A stretch of 64,000 nucleotides of DNA from Paraburkholderia graminis C4D1M. GTDB lineage: Bacteria > Pseudomonadota > Gammaproteobacteria > Burkholderiales > Burkholderiaceae. Below are positions 18,615 through 26,755 of this stretch, piece by piece. The notes below the pieces were generated by a model, which was not told the DNA's origin, searched no databases, and saw only the letters and a list, made by a program, of their open reading frames with translations. The translations under genes and the position numbers were made by a program. How positions within the stretch are numbered: position 1 is the first letter of the stretch; each line of letters begins with the position of its first letter. The stretch is from NCBI RefSeq assembly GCF_000172415.1, contig NZ_ABLD01000017.1, positions 62,001 through 126,000 of the forward strand. Reading direction: 5' to 3'.

Positions 18615-20405
18615 ATGAGTCTCGTCGAAGTAAAAGTGCCGGATATCGGTGACTTCAAGGACGTCGATGTCATCGAAGTCAATATCAAACCGGGCGATGC
18701 GATCGAAAAAGAACAGTCGCTGCTGACGCTCGAGTCCGATAAGGCATCCATGGAAGTGCCGAGCGATACCGCCGGCATCGTCAAGGAAATCCGTATCAAA
18801 GCCGGCGATAAAGTCTCGCAAGGCACCGTCATCGCGCTCGTCGAAACGTCCGGCGAAGCAGCGCCCGCTAAAGAAACACCGAAGGCCGCGGAAAAAGCGC
18901 CTGCACCCGCACCGGCTCCCGCCGCCGCGCCGCGCGCCGCTGCGCCGGGCGCCGCCGCGCCCGCGCCGCAAGCGGGCAGCTTCTCGGGCAACGCGGATAT
19001 CGAGTGCGACATGCTCGTGCTCGGTTCGGGCCCTGGCGGCTATTCGGCTGCATTCCGGTCCGCCGATCTCGGTATGAAGACGGTGCTCGTCGAGCGTTAT
19101 TCGACGCTCGGCGGCGTGTGCCTGAACGTCGGCTGTATCCCGTCGAAAGCGCTGCTGCACACGGCGCTCGTCATCGACGAAGCCGAAGCGCTCGGCGCGC
19201 ACGGCATCACGTTTTCCAAACCGCAGATCGATCTGGACAAGCTGCGCGACTTCAAGTCGGGCGTCGTCAAGAAGCTGACCGGCGGTCTCGCCGGCATGGC
19301 GAAGATGCGCAAGGTCGAAGTGGTCACGGGCACCGGCGCGTTCGTCGATCCGAACCACATGGAAGTACAAACCGAGGGCGGCAAAAAGGTCGTCCGGTTC
19401 AAGCAGGCGATCATCGCCGCGGGCTCTGAAGCGGTGAAGCTGCCGTTCATTCCGGAAGATCCGCGTGTGGTCGATTCGACCGGCGCGCTCGAACTGCGTC
19501 AGATTCCGCAGCGCATGCTGGTGATCGGCGGCGGCATCATCGGGCTCGAAATGGCGACGGTCTACGCCACGCTCGGCGCGAAGATCGACGTCGTCGAAAT
19601 GCTCGACGGTCTGATGGCTGGCGCGGATCGCGATCTGGTCAAGGTCTGGGAAAAGTACAACAGCAAGCGTTTCGCCAACGTCATGCTGAAGACCAAAACC
19701 ACCGCGGCCGAAGCGAAAGAGGACGGCATCTACGTGTCGTTCGAAGGCGAGAAGGCTCCGGCGGAAGCGCAGCGTTATGACCTCGTGCTGGTCGCGGTCG
19801 GACGCTCGCCGAACGGCAAGAAGATCGGCGCGGACAAGGCCGGCGTGGCGGTCACGGATCGCGGCTTTATCGACGTCGACAAACAGATGCGCACCAACGT
19901 GCCGCACATCTTCGCGATCGGCGATATCGTCGGTCAGCCGATGCTCGCGCACAAAGCCGTCCACGAAGGACACGTTGCCGCCGAAGCCGCTCACGGCGAG
20001 AAGGCGTACTTCGACGCGCTGCAGATTCCGTCGGTGGCTTACACCGATCCCGAAGTGGCGTGGGCCGGCAAGACCGAAGACCAGTTGAAGGCCGAAGGCG
20101 TCAAGTACGGCAAGGCGGTGTTCCCGTGGGCCGCATCGGGCCGCGCGATTGCCAACGGCCGCGACGAGGGCTTCACGAAGCTGCTGTTCGACGAGGAAAC
20201 GCATCGCGTGATCGGCGGCGGTATCGTCGGTCTGAATGCGGGTGACCTGATCAGCGAAGTGTGCCTCGCGATCGAAATGGGCGCGGACGCGGAAGACATC
20301 GGCAAGACGATTCATCCGCACCCGACGCTCGGCGAATCGATCGGCATGGCCGCCGAACTGTACGAAGGCGTCTGTACCGATTTGCCGCCGCAGAAAAAGA
20401 AGTAA
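18615..20405 (+). CDS. lpdA: Dihydrolipoamide dehydrogenase (E3) with N-terminal lipoyl domain
   Basis: This 596-residue flavoprotein reoxidises dihydrolipoate using NAD. The N-terminal domain (about residues 2-78) is itself lipoyl-type, with the Lys in ESDKASMEVPS. An Ala/Pro linker precedes the FAD domain (LVLGSGPGGYSAAF). The redox disulfide is in GGVCLNVGCIPSKALLH, the NAD motif is VIGGGIIGLEMA, and the C-terminal catalytic pair is in HPHPTLGES. The ATG at 18615 follows a GGGGACACT sequence; the longer frame runs through non-coding repeat DNA. The 252-bp gap after aceF suggests it may have its own promoter. Confidence 0.96.
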   Translation: MSLVEVKVPDIGDFKDVDVIEVNIKPGDAIEKEQSLLTLESDKASMEVPSDTAGIVKEIRIKAGDKVSQGTVIALVETSGEAAPAKETPKAAEKAPAPAPAPAAAPRAAAPGAAAPAPQAGSFSGNADIECDMLVLGSGPGGYSAAFRSADLGMKTVLVERYSTLGGVCLNVGCIPSKALLHTALVIDEAEALGAHGITFSKPQIDLDKLRDFKSGVVKKLTGGLAGMAKMRKVEVVTGTGAFVDPNHMEVQTEGGKKVVRFKQAIIAAGSEAVKLPFIPEDPRVVDSTGALELRQIPQRMLVIGGGIIGLEMATVYATLGAKIDVVEMLDGLMAGADRDLVKVWEKYNSKRFANVMLKTKTTAAEAKEDGIYVSFEGEKAPAEAQRYDLVLVAVGRSPNGKKIGADKAGVAVTDRGFIDVDKQMRTNVPHIFAIGDIVGQPMLAHKAVHEGHVAAEAAHGEKAYFDALQIPSVAYTDPEVAWAGKTEDQLKAEGVKYGKAVFPWAASGRAIANGRDEGFTKLLFDEETHRVIGGGIVGLNAGDLISEVCLAIEMGADAEDIGKTIHPHPTLGESIGMAAELYEGVCTDLPPQKKK

Positions 20406-20447
20406 TGCGTTTGGCTCATCCGCATGCGTGCGGATGGCGCTCAAAAA

Positions 20448-20483
20448 GAAACGGCGCGCCCTTTGCGGGGCGCGCCGTTTTTC
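20448..20483 (+). terminator. Terminator after lpdA
   Basis: AAACGGCGCGCC (20449-20460) and GGCGCGCCGTTT (20469-20480) form a very stable hairpin followed by TTTTT, 45 bp after the lpdA stop. Confidence 0.9.
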
Positions 20484-20543
20484 ATCTGAAGCTCAATCGC
20501 ATTCGAGCCGCGGCCCGAAACGAAGCAACGCCGCGAACGCCGC

Positions 20544-20570
20544 GCAAAAAAATCCCGGCGCTTCGCCGGG
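20544..20570 (-). terminator. Probable phaP terminator
   Basis: Read on the minus strand, CCCGGCG-AAG-CGCCGGG is followed by ATTTTTTT. It would end the phaP transcript with an untranslated tail of about 190 nt. Confidence 0.7.
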
Positions 20571-20762
20571 CAAACGATACGTCATTCAACGTATCGGAGC
20601 GTTCGGCCAATTGAAACCGTGTGAGCGGCAACGGCACGACGCTGTTGCTTACAGCAACGCCGGCGCAGCGATGAAGCTGGGCCGGCGCAAACGATGCCCG
20701 AAGCAAGGCCTCGGGTCAGTCGACCCAGGCTCCGATAGCGAGCCTGGAAGCAGACCGGAAAC

Positions 20763-21335
20763 TTAGACCGGCTTCTTGGCCGAGCGCGAAGCTTGCGCAG
20801 CGGCTTGCGATGCAGCCTTCGAAGCGGCCGTGGCGGCTGCGTTGAAGTTGCTTTCCGCGATTTCGACAGCTTGCTTCGTGGCCTTGTGGACCGTTTCGTA
20901 CGTGGTGTTGGCGGCAGTGATGGCCGACTTGATCACGGCGACAGCGGTTTCCGAACCGGCCGGTGCATTCTTCGCGACGTTTTCGACGAGCGACTGAACC
21001 TTGCGGTTCTGCTCTTCGAACTGCGCTTCCGCTACGCGGGCGAACTCGCCTTGCGTTGCCGAAACGATTTCGTACACGTGACGCCCATACGACAGCGCCT
21101 TTTCAGCGACCGGCTGCGCGAGGCTCGCTTGCAGTGCCAGCAGTTCCTGCGCGTCTTTCACCGACAGCGCGCGCTGGGCATTTTCCTGGCTTTCCGCGAG
21201 CGTGGATTTCACGACTTGCAGGTTCAGTTCGACCAGCTTTTCGACGCCTTCGAATGCCTTGGTGGTGAGGCCGAACAGCGTTTCGAAGTTGGCTTTCTGG
21301 GCTGCAGCGAATTGCTCGGGGGTCAGCAAAGTCAT
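20763..21335 (-). CDS. phaP: Phasin, polyhydroxyalkanoate granule-associated protein
   Basis: This 190-residue phasin-2-family protein coats polyhydroxybutyrate granules and limits their size. It begins MTLLTPEQFAAAQKANFETLFGL and is almost entirely amphipathic helix with no Cys. It ends in an Ala-rich low-complexity tail finishing SRSAKKPV, as in Burkholderiales phasins. It is monocistronic and preceded by a good sigma-70 promoter with two TTGTGCA-containing elements, which suggests control by the PHB-responsive repressor PhaR. Confidence 0.93.
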   Translation of the reverse strand: MTLLTPEQFAAAQKANFETLFGLTTKAFEGVEKLVELNLQVVKSTLAESQENAQRALSVKDAQELLALQASLAQPVAEKALSYGRHVYEIVSATQGEFARVAEAQFEEQNRKVQSLVENVAKNAPAGSETAVAVIKSAITAANTTYETVHKATKQAVEIAESNFNAAATAASKAASQAAAQASRSAKKPV

Positions 21336-21422
21336 GGTTTACGCTCCTGGATCGCGGCCGAACTCTGCGACCGCATTGGGTGGTGGCGAGACGCACAAAT
21401 TCGTCTGCCCGGACCGCGATGT

Positions 21423-21438
21423 ATTGTGCATCGCAGCA
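21423..21438 (-). promoter_or_regulatory. Downstream TTGTGCA operator candidate in the phaP leader
   Basis: TTGTGCATCGCAGCAA is an imperfect copy of the upstream palindrome. It sits just downstream of the predicted transcription start, where a bound repressor would block initiation or early elongation. Confidence 0.55.
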
Positions 21439-21447
21439 ATGAGTTCT

Positions 21448-21475
21448 ATTTTAAGATGGCGCCAAGGAATGTCAA
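21448..21475 (-). promoter_or_regulatory. phaP promoter
   Basis: On the minus strand, TTGACA (21470-21475) and TAAAAT (21448-21453) are separated by 16 bp. The transcript would start near 21441, about 105 nt upstream of the phaP ATG. Confidence 0.8.
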
Positions 21476-21482
21476 GTGGTTT

Positions 21483-21497
21483 TTGTGCATTGCACAA
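21483..21497. promoter_or_regulatory. Upstream palindromic operator candidate for phaP (PhaR-type)
   Basis: TTGTGCATTGCACAA is a perfect palindrome of two 7-bp arms around one base. It lies immediately upstream of the phaP -35 element. Its position and repeat nature fit a PhaR site; PhaR itself is not encoded in this window. Confidence 0.6.
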
Positions 21498-22063
21498 TCT
21501 TAAGAAACCACTTAGGAAACAATAGCTTATGCGCTCTGAATGACAGCCGCATGACGCGGAACGATTGACCGTTCTTGCCGGTGGAAAGTCCGAAAACGGT
21601 ATTTTGTTCCGGCTCCAACAGCCTCTCCGAGGCGCTTTTGCGTGCGCCGCGGAAAAAACCGTGAGGGGTCTATTTAACAAAAGCTCGGCGCGGATGCGAA
21701 TTGATGTAAACCATAAACTGTCACGGAACGTTAATCGTTGATGCCGGTCGAACGCGCGTCTGCGATTTGCAGCGGGCATTTAAGACAACGTCCGCTGCGC
21801 GTGTTGTCTCGCTGGCGTCCGCAGCGCGAGACCTCGTTGGCCGCGACAGCCGTGTTTCCCCTCATCAAGGTTGTCTCGAAATTGCCGTTATGCTGAAAGG
21901 ACCACACCCTTTTTCAGGGTGACGGTGGTGGCGAGGCGCGGCGCTCCGATCGTTTTTATCGATCGAAGCGCGGCACTTATTTGCGTTTTTGCGATCGGAG
22001 CTTATAAGCTGGTTTAAGGAGCGCAGATAAGTGCTTCAAATTGCTAATTTTTCGTTGTTTTAC
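21498..22063. other. Long intergenic region between phaP and pbpG
   Basis: About 570 bases lie beyond the phaP operator. They include a hairpin GCGCTCCGATCG (21941-21952) with CGATCGAAGCGC (21960-21971) and a second stem around ACCCTTTTTCAGGGT (21906-21920). I see no supported reading frame. An unannotated small RNA is possible but not shown. Confidence 0.4.
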
Positions 22064-22069
22064 TACACT
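22041..22069 (+). promoter_or_regulatory. pbpG promoter
   Basis: TTGCTA (22041-22046), a 17-bp AT-rich spacer and TACACT (22064-22069) precede the pbpG ATG by about 35 bp. Confidence 0.65.
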
Positions 22070-22104
22070 TGCGGAACCCTCTCGCCGCTCCCTACAGAAC
22101 ACCC

Positions 22105-23289
22105 ATGAAAACCGACATGTTTTCGTCGCTAAAAGTGATCCACGGCGCGGCGCGCAGCACCGCTTTGTCGGTGGCCGCCTCCATGGTCCTCGCGGCGGCG
22201 CTTGGCACGCCCGTGAGCACTTTTGCCGCGACGCCCGCTGCATCCGCAAAAACTTCGAAGCACGCGAAGGCCGGCAAGAAGCCCGCCGCCGCAACCAAGG
22301 TCTCCGGCAAAGCTGTAAAAGCCGGCAGCAAAGGCGCGGTCGCAAAGGCCGCCGCCGCTGATGACGACGCGCCGCGCGCGAGCGTCAAGCGCAAGCGCGT
22401 GACCTATACGTCGAACGGCCGTCACCACTCGGTGGTGCGGCGCGTTGCCTATGAGCCGCGCCAGCCGACCGTCGGCCAGGCATTCGGCCTGCACGAGACG
22501 CCGGACGCACTGATGCTGCGCTCGAGCGTCGCGTACGTGGTCGACCAGAACACCGGCGAGTCGCTCTTCGATAAAAACTCGCGCGCCGTGGTGCCGATCG
22601 CGTCCATCACGAAGCTGATGACCGCGATGGTCGTACTGGATTCGAAAGAGCCGATGACCGATCAGCTCGAAGTCACGGACGAAGACCGCGACTACGAAAA
22701 GAACACCGGCTCGCGCCTGTCCGTCGGCTCGGTGCTGTCGCGCGAAGACATGCTGCATATCGCGCTGATGGCGTCGGAAAACCGCGCCGCCGCGGCGCTG
22801 TCGCGCTACTACCCGGGCGGCCGGCCGGCGTTCCTTGCCGCCATGAACGCGAAGGCGCGGCAACTCGGCATGACCGACACGCACTTCGAGAATCCCACCG
22901 GCTTGACGAGCCAGAACGTGTCGAGCGCGCGCGATCTCGTGAAGATGGTCAATGCGGCGTATCAATATCCGCTGATCCGCCGGTTCTCGACGGACCGCAG
23001 CTACGAGGTGTACACGGGCAAGCGCACGCTCGCGTACAACAGCACGAATGCGCTCGTGCGTAACCCGACGTGGGAGATCGGTCTGCAAAAGACCGGCTTC
23101 ATCAACGAAGCGGGCGAGTGCCTCGTGATGCAAGCCAATATTCATGGCCGTCCGATGGTGCTCGTGCTGCTCGACTCGTCGGGCAAGTACTCGCGTTTCG
23201 CCGACGCCACGCGGCTGCGTACGTGGCTCGACAACGGCGGCGATCAGGCGCGTATCACGAGCGCGGACGCCGGCGGACCAGGCACCTGA
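22105..23289 (+). CDS. pbpG: D-alanyl-D-alanine endopeptidase (penicillin-binding protein 7 type)
   Basis: This 394-residue S11-family serine peptidase probably cleaves peptidoglycan cross-links in the periplasm. An N-terminal signal segment (STALSVAASMVLAAALGTPVSTFAA) is followed by a long Lys/Ala-rich linker of about 100 residues. The catalytic domain has Ser167-x-x-Lys170 (ASITKLM), Ser224-Glu-Asn, and Lys329-Thr-Gly (LQKTGFIN). The linker makes it longer than E. coli PbpG (310-313 aa). D,D-carboxypeptidase activity cannot be excluded from sequence. It is a single gene with its own promoter and a terminator at 23343. Confidence 0.9.
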   Translation: MKTDMFSSLKVIHGAARSTALSVAASMVLAAALGTPVSTFAATPAASAKTSKHAKAGKKPAAATKVSGKAVKAGSKGAVAKAAAADDDAPRASVKRKRVTYTSNGRHHSVVRRVAYEPRQPTVGQAFGLHETPDALMLRSSVAYVVDQNTGESLFDKNSRAVVPIASITKLMTAMVVLDSKEPMTDQLEVTDEDRDYEKNTGSRLSVGSVLSREDMLHIALMASENRAAAALSRYYPGGRPAFLAAMNAKARQLGMTDTHFENPTGLTSQNVSSARDLVKMVNAAYQYPLIRRFSTDRSYEVYTGKRTLAYNSTNALVRNPTWEIGLQKTGFINEAGECLVMQANIHGRPMVLVLLDSSGKYSRFADATRLRTWLDNGGDQARITSADAGGPGT

Positions 23290-23342
23290 GCGCGCTGTGT
23301 TTCTGGGTTTGCGGTCGGTTGAAGAATCGGTCGCCACAATCG

Positions 23343-23371
23343 AAAAGCCCCGCATTTGCGGGGCTTTTTCG
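23343..23371. terminator. Bidirectional terminator between pbpG and iclR-type gene
   Basis: AAAAGCCCCGCA and TGCGGGGCTTTT pair around a TT loop, with A/T runs on both sides. It lies between convergent genes. Confidence 0.9.
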
Positions 23372-23400
23372 TTGCACGCTGCGATTCGCGGACTCACGAC

Positions 23401-24213
23401 TTATGCATGCGAGCCCGGATGATGCCCATGATCCTGCGAAGCTTGCGGCCGATACCCCAGCGCCTCGGAAATCACAAGCGCCGTCTGGCTGAGCTGACCT
23501 AGCCAGGAATCCTGCAGGCGGTCGGCCGGCGCCGAAAGCGACAGACCCGCGACGAGTTTGCCCGTGTCGTCGTAGATGCCCGCGGCGATGCAGCGCACGC
23601 CGAGCTCCAGTTCTTCGTTGTCGCGCGCGCACGCTTGCTGGCGCACATGCGACAGTTCGCGCTCGAGCTTGGCTAAGTCGGTGATGCTGTTTTGCGTGTG
23701 GCCCGACAGGCCCGTGCGGGTCGCGTAGGCGCGCACGCGCGTCGATTCGTCGGCGGCGAGGAAGAGTTTGCCGACCGACGTCAGATGCAGCGGCGCGCGT
23801 CCGCCGATGGCGCGCACGACCTGCATGCCCGAACGCTCGGAATAAGCGCGCTCGATGTACACGATCTCGTCGCCCTGACGCACCGACAGGTTCACGGTCT
23901 GGCCCGTCTGCCGATGCAGCTCGCGCATCGGCGTGAGCGCCGCGTCGCGCACGGACAGCCGCGCCTTCACGAGATTGCCGAGTTCGAGCAAGCGCATGCC
24001 GAGCCGGTACGTGCCGGGATCGGACCGGTCGACGAGCCGGCACATCACCATGTCGTTCAGGATGCGGTGCGCGGTGGACGGATGCAGTTCCGTGCGGATG
24101 GCGAGTTCTTTCAGGCTGACCGGGTCGCTATGCGCGGCGAGTGCGTCGAGCAGGCGCATCATGCGTTCGATCACCTGGATCGAAGTTTTGGGATCCGGGT
24201 TCGTGTCGCTCAT
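23401..24213 (-). CDS. IclR family transcriptional regulator
   Basis: This 270-residue regulator has an N-terminal winged helix-turn-helix (VSLKELAIRTELHPSTAHRILNDM) and a C-terminal IclR effector-binding domain. The latter contains GRAPLHLTSVGKLFLA and ELELGVRCIAAGIYDDTGK. The ATG at 24213 is chosen; the frame continues to a TTG at 24237. It is divergent from lutA-lutB with a 179-bp shared upstream region, so regulation of that lactate-oxidation pair is a reasonable inference. This differs from the GntR-type LutR/LldR usually associated with lactate genes. The effector is unknown. Confidence 0.92.
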   Translation of the reverse strand: MSDTNPDPKTSIQVIERMMRLLDALAAHSDPVSLKELAIRTELHPSTAHRILNDMVMCRLVDRSDPGTYRLGMRLLELGNLVKARLSVRDAALTPMRELHRQTGQTVNLSVRQGDEIVYIERAYSERSGMQVVRAIGGRAPLHLTSVGKLFLAADESTRVRAYATRTGLSGHTQNSITDLAKLERELSHVRQQACARDNEELELGVRCIAAGIYDDTGKLVAGLSLSAPADRLQDSWLGQLSQTALVISEALGYRPQASQDHGHHPGSHA

Positions 24214-24392
24214 AAGAAGAATCGGTTGACGCGTCAAACAGCGGAAACTGATTGTATCTCGTATCGTGAAAAAAGCGAACGCACTTGGAAGCGGCCTTCG
24301 AATTCGGCGAGGCGTTCGTCCTATGCCTTCCGGGCGTTGGTATTGTGCGCCAAACAGCGGATAATCAGGGACGTTTTCCCGGAGGATGGCTC

Positions 24393-25115
24393 ATGCGAGT
24401 CGGATTGTTCGTCACCTGCCTGATCGACCTGATGCGGCCCGAAATCGGTTTTTCGGTGATCAAGCTGCTCGAAGGCGCCGGTTTTGAAGTGGTGGTGCCG
24501 CCGGCGCAAACGTGCTGTGGCCAGCCCGCGTACAACTCGGGCGAGCGGCGCATCGCCCGCGACCTCGCCGAGAAAACCTTGCGCGAATTCGAGCAGTTCG
24601 ACTACGTGGTGGTGCCGTCAGGCTCGTGCGGCGGCATGATCCGCGCGCATTACGGCGACCTGTTCGCCGACGACCCCGAACTGATGAATCGCTTCGGCCG
24701 CCTGCGCGCCAGGGTGTTCGAGCTGACCGACTTCCTCGTCAACGTCGCGAAAGTGCGGTTGCAGCCAGGCGAATTCGCCGGACAGGTCACCTATCACGAT
24801 TCGTGTTCCGGTCTGCGCGAACTCGGCGTCAAGGCGCAGCCGCGCGAACTGCTCGCCCAGGTGGGCGTCGCGGTGACCGAAATGAAGGGCTGCGAGCACT
24901 GCTGCGGCTTCGGCGGCACGTTTGCGGTGAAGTACGGCGACATCTCCACGGCGATCGTCGACGAAAAATGCGCGAATATCCGCGACAGCGGCGCGGGCGC
25001 GGTGGTGCTCGGCGACCTCGGCTGCATGCTCAATATCGAAGGGCGCCTGAGGCGCACCGGCGATACCGCGACGCGCGTGCTGCACATCGCGCAGGTACTG
25101 GCCGGCGACGTGTAA
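24393..25115 (+). CDS. lutA: Lactate utilisation Fe-S oxidoreductase LutA/LldE
   Basis: This 240-residue subunit belongs to the LutABC-type L-lactate dehydrogenase complex. It has two cysteine-rich CCG domains: QTCCGQPAYNSG near the N-terminus, and DSCSGLRELG with CEHCCGFGGTFAVKYG in the second half. These bind Fe-S clusters. The ATG at 24393 is preceded by GGAGGA at 24381. It is followed 18 bp later by lutB, clearly co-transcribed, and is divergent from an IclR-family regulator. Confidence 0.92.
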   Translation: MRVGLFVTCLIDLMRPEIGFSVIKLLEGAGFEVVVPPAQTCCGQPAYNSGERRIARDLAEKTLREFEQFDYVVVPSGSCGGMIRAHYGDLFADDPELMNRFGRLRARVFELTDFLVNVAKVRLQPGEFAGQVTYHDSCSGLRELGVKAQPRELLAQVGVAVTEMKGCEHCCGFGGTFAVKYGDISTAIVDEKCANIRDSGAGAVVLGDLGCMLNIEGRLRRTGDTATRVLHIAQVLAGDV

Positions 25116-25133
25116 CGGGGTAAGGGGACCGCC

Positions 25134-26549
25134 ATGCAAATCCAATCGATGCAATTCAAGGCGCGCGCCGGTCAGAAGCTTGCGGACCAGCGGCTGCAGC
25201 AGAACCTGACCAAACTGTCCACCAAGTTCGTCTCCGCGCGCGCCGCGGCGCTGACCGCGATCGACTTTCCCGCCACGCGGGACGCACTGAAGGAGCGCCG
25301 CAACCGGGCGCTCGAAAATCTGGACGTGTGGCTCGAGACGTTCGAACGCGAGGCGGCCCGGCGTGGCGTCACGGTGCTCTTTGCCGAGACCACGCAGGAG
25401 GCCGCGCGGCTCGTCGGCGAAATTGCACGCCGGCACGATGTGAAGAAGGTGATCAAGACCAAGTCGATGGTCACCGAGGAAATGCGCCTGAACGAAGTGC
25501 TCGGACAGATGGGCGTGCAATCCATCGAGACCGATCTCGGCGAATACATTCTGCAGATCAACGACAACGAGCCGCCTAGCCACATCATCGCGCCCGTCGT
25601 CCACAAGGATAAGGACGAGATCGCCGACCTGTTCGCCAAAACGCACGGCCGGCCGCGGCTCACCGAAATTCCGGATATGACGCTGGAAGCCCGACAGGTG
25701 CTTCGCCCGCACTTCATGAGCGCGGACATGGGTGTGACCGGCGGCAACTTCGTGATCGCGGAAACCGGCTCCGTGGTGCTCGTCACCAATGAGGGCAACG
25801 AAGGCATGTGTACGGTGATGCCGCGCGTGCATGTCGCCGTCACCGGCATCGAAAAGGTGCTGCCCACGCTCGAAGACCTCGCGACGGCCATGCGCTTGCT
25901 GCCGCGCTCGGCGACGGGCCAGACTACGTCCAACTATTTCTCGGTGCTGACCGGGCCGCGAGGCGAGGGCGATCAGGACGGGCCCGAGCATATGTATGTG
26001 GTGCTCGTCGACGGCGGGCGCACGGGGCTGATCGGCGGCGATTTTCAGGAGATGCTCCGCTGCATTCGTTGCGGCGCGTGCATGAATCATTGCCCGGTGT
26101 ATCAGAAAGTCGGCGGCCATGCCTACGGCTGGGTGTATCCCGGCCCGATGGGTTCTGTGCTGACGCCGAGCTACGTCGGCCTCGATAAGGCGCTCGATCT
26201 GCCGCAAGCAGCCACGCTGTGCGGCGAGTGCAATAGCGTATGTCCGGTCGGCATTCCGTTGTCCGATCTGCTGCGCAAACTGCGCGAGAAGCAGGTTGAA
26301 CGGCGCCTGCGTCCGTGGAAGGAGCGCGCGGGTCTCGCAGTGTGGGGTTTTCTGGCGATGCATCCGGACGCTTACGCGCTCGTCACGAAACTCGCTGTGC
26401 GCGTGCTCGAACGCATGGGCGGGCGCAATCGGTCGATTGCGAAGCTGCCTTTGGGCGGCGCCGGCTGGACGAATACGCGGGATATGCCCGCGCCGGTTGG
26501 ACGCACGTTCCGGGAGTTGTACGCCGCGCAACGCAGTCATATCGGCTGA
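25134..26549 (+). CDS. lutB: Lactate utilisation iron-sulfur protein LutB/LldF
   Basis: This 471-residue protein is the second LutABC subunit. The N-terminal two-thirds is the LUD domain (TKSMVTEEMRLNEVL; ADMGVTGGNFVIAETGSVV). The C-terminal part carries two ferredoxin-like cysteine motifs, CIRCGACMNHCPVYQ and CGECNSVCPVGIPL, for 4Fe-4S clusters. Start MQIQSMQFK follows AAGGGGACCGCC. The third subunit, LutC, would normally follow but no such frame is present in the next 200 bp before an opposing gene. Confidence 0.94.
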   Translation: MQIQSMQFKARAGQKLADQRLQQNLTKLSTKFVSARAAALTAIDFPATRDALKERRNRALENLDVWLETFEREAARRGVTVLFAETTQEAARLVGEIARRHDVKKVIKTKSMVTEEMRLNEVLGQMGVQSIETDLGEYILQINDNEPPSHIIAPVVHKDKDEIADLFAKTHGRPRLTEIPDMTLEARQVLRPHFMSADMGVTGGNFVIAETGSVVLVTNEGNEGMCTVMPRVHVAVTGIEKVLPTLEDLATAMRLLPRSATGQTTSNYFSVLTGPRGEGDQDGPEHMYVVLVDGGRTGLIGGDFQEMLRCIRCGACMNHCPVYQKVGGHAYGWVYPGPMGSVLTPSYVGLDKALDLPQAATLCGECNSVCPVGIPLSDLLRKLREKQVERRLRPWKERAGLAVWGFLAMHPDAYALVTKLAVRVLERMGGRNRSIAKLPLGGAGWTNTRDMPAPVGRTFRELYAAQRSHIG

Positions 26550-26755
26550 AGAAGGTTGGGGCGGCGCTCTGCCGTCGCGCGAGTGCTACTGCTACTGCTA
26601 GTGAGTTGTGCAACGTGCCGGTAGAAGTTTTCGCGAGAGCCAACCGCTGTTGTGACGGCGCCGGTGCCATACGCCAAGGCTGGCCCGCGTGGCAAGTCGC
26701 TTGACACGCCGCGGCGTGCCCGCGGCGTCCCGTTCACCGCCGCTAAAGCGCTGCT

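Larger units (their letters stand above)
20406..20762. other. Intergenic region between convergent lpdA and phaP
   Basis: These 357 bases contain the lpdA terminator near the left end and a phaP-side terminator near 20544-20570. The remainder shows no gene I can support; the short open frames there have no ribosome-binding site or family resemblance. Confidence 0.5.

Noticed and set aside
16695..20444. Long minus-strand frames opposite aceF and lpdA
   Set aside because: Arg/His-rich shadows of genuine, motif-complete genes on the plus strand.
20428..20766. Open frame between lpdA and phaP
   Set aside because: It crosses two terminator hairpins and has no ribosome-binding site.
24618..26540. 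640-codon minus-strand frame opposite lutA-lutB
   Set aside because: The plus-strand genes have Fe-S motifs and ribosome-binding sites; the antisense product has none.
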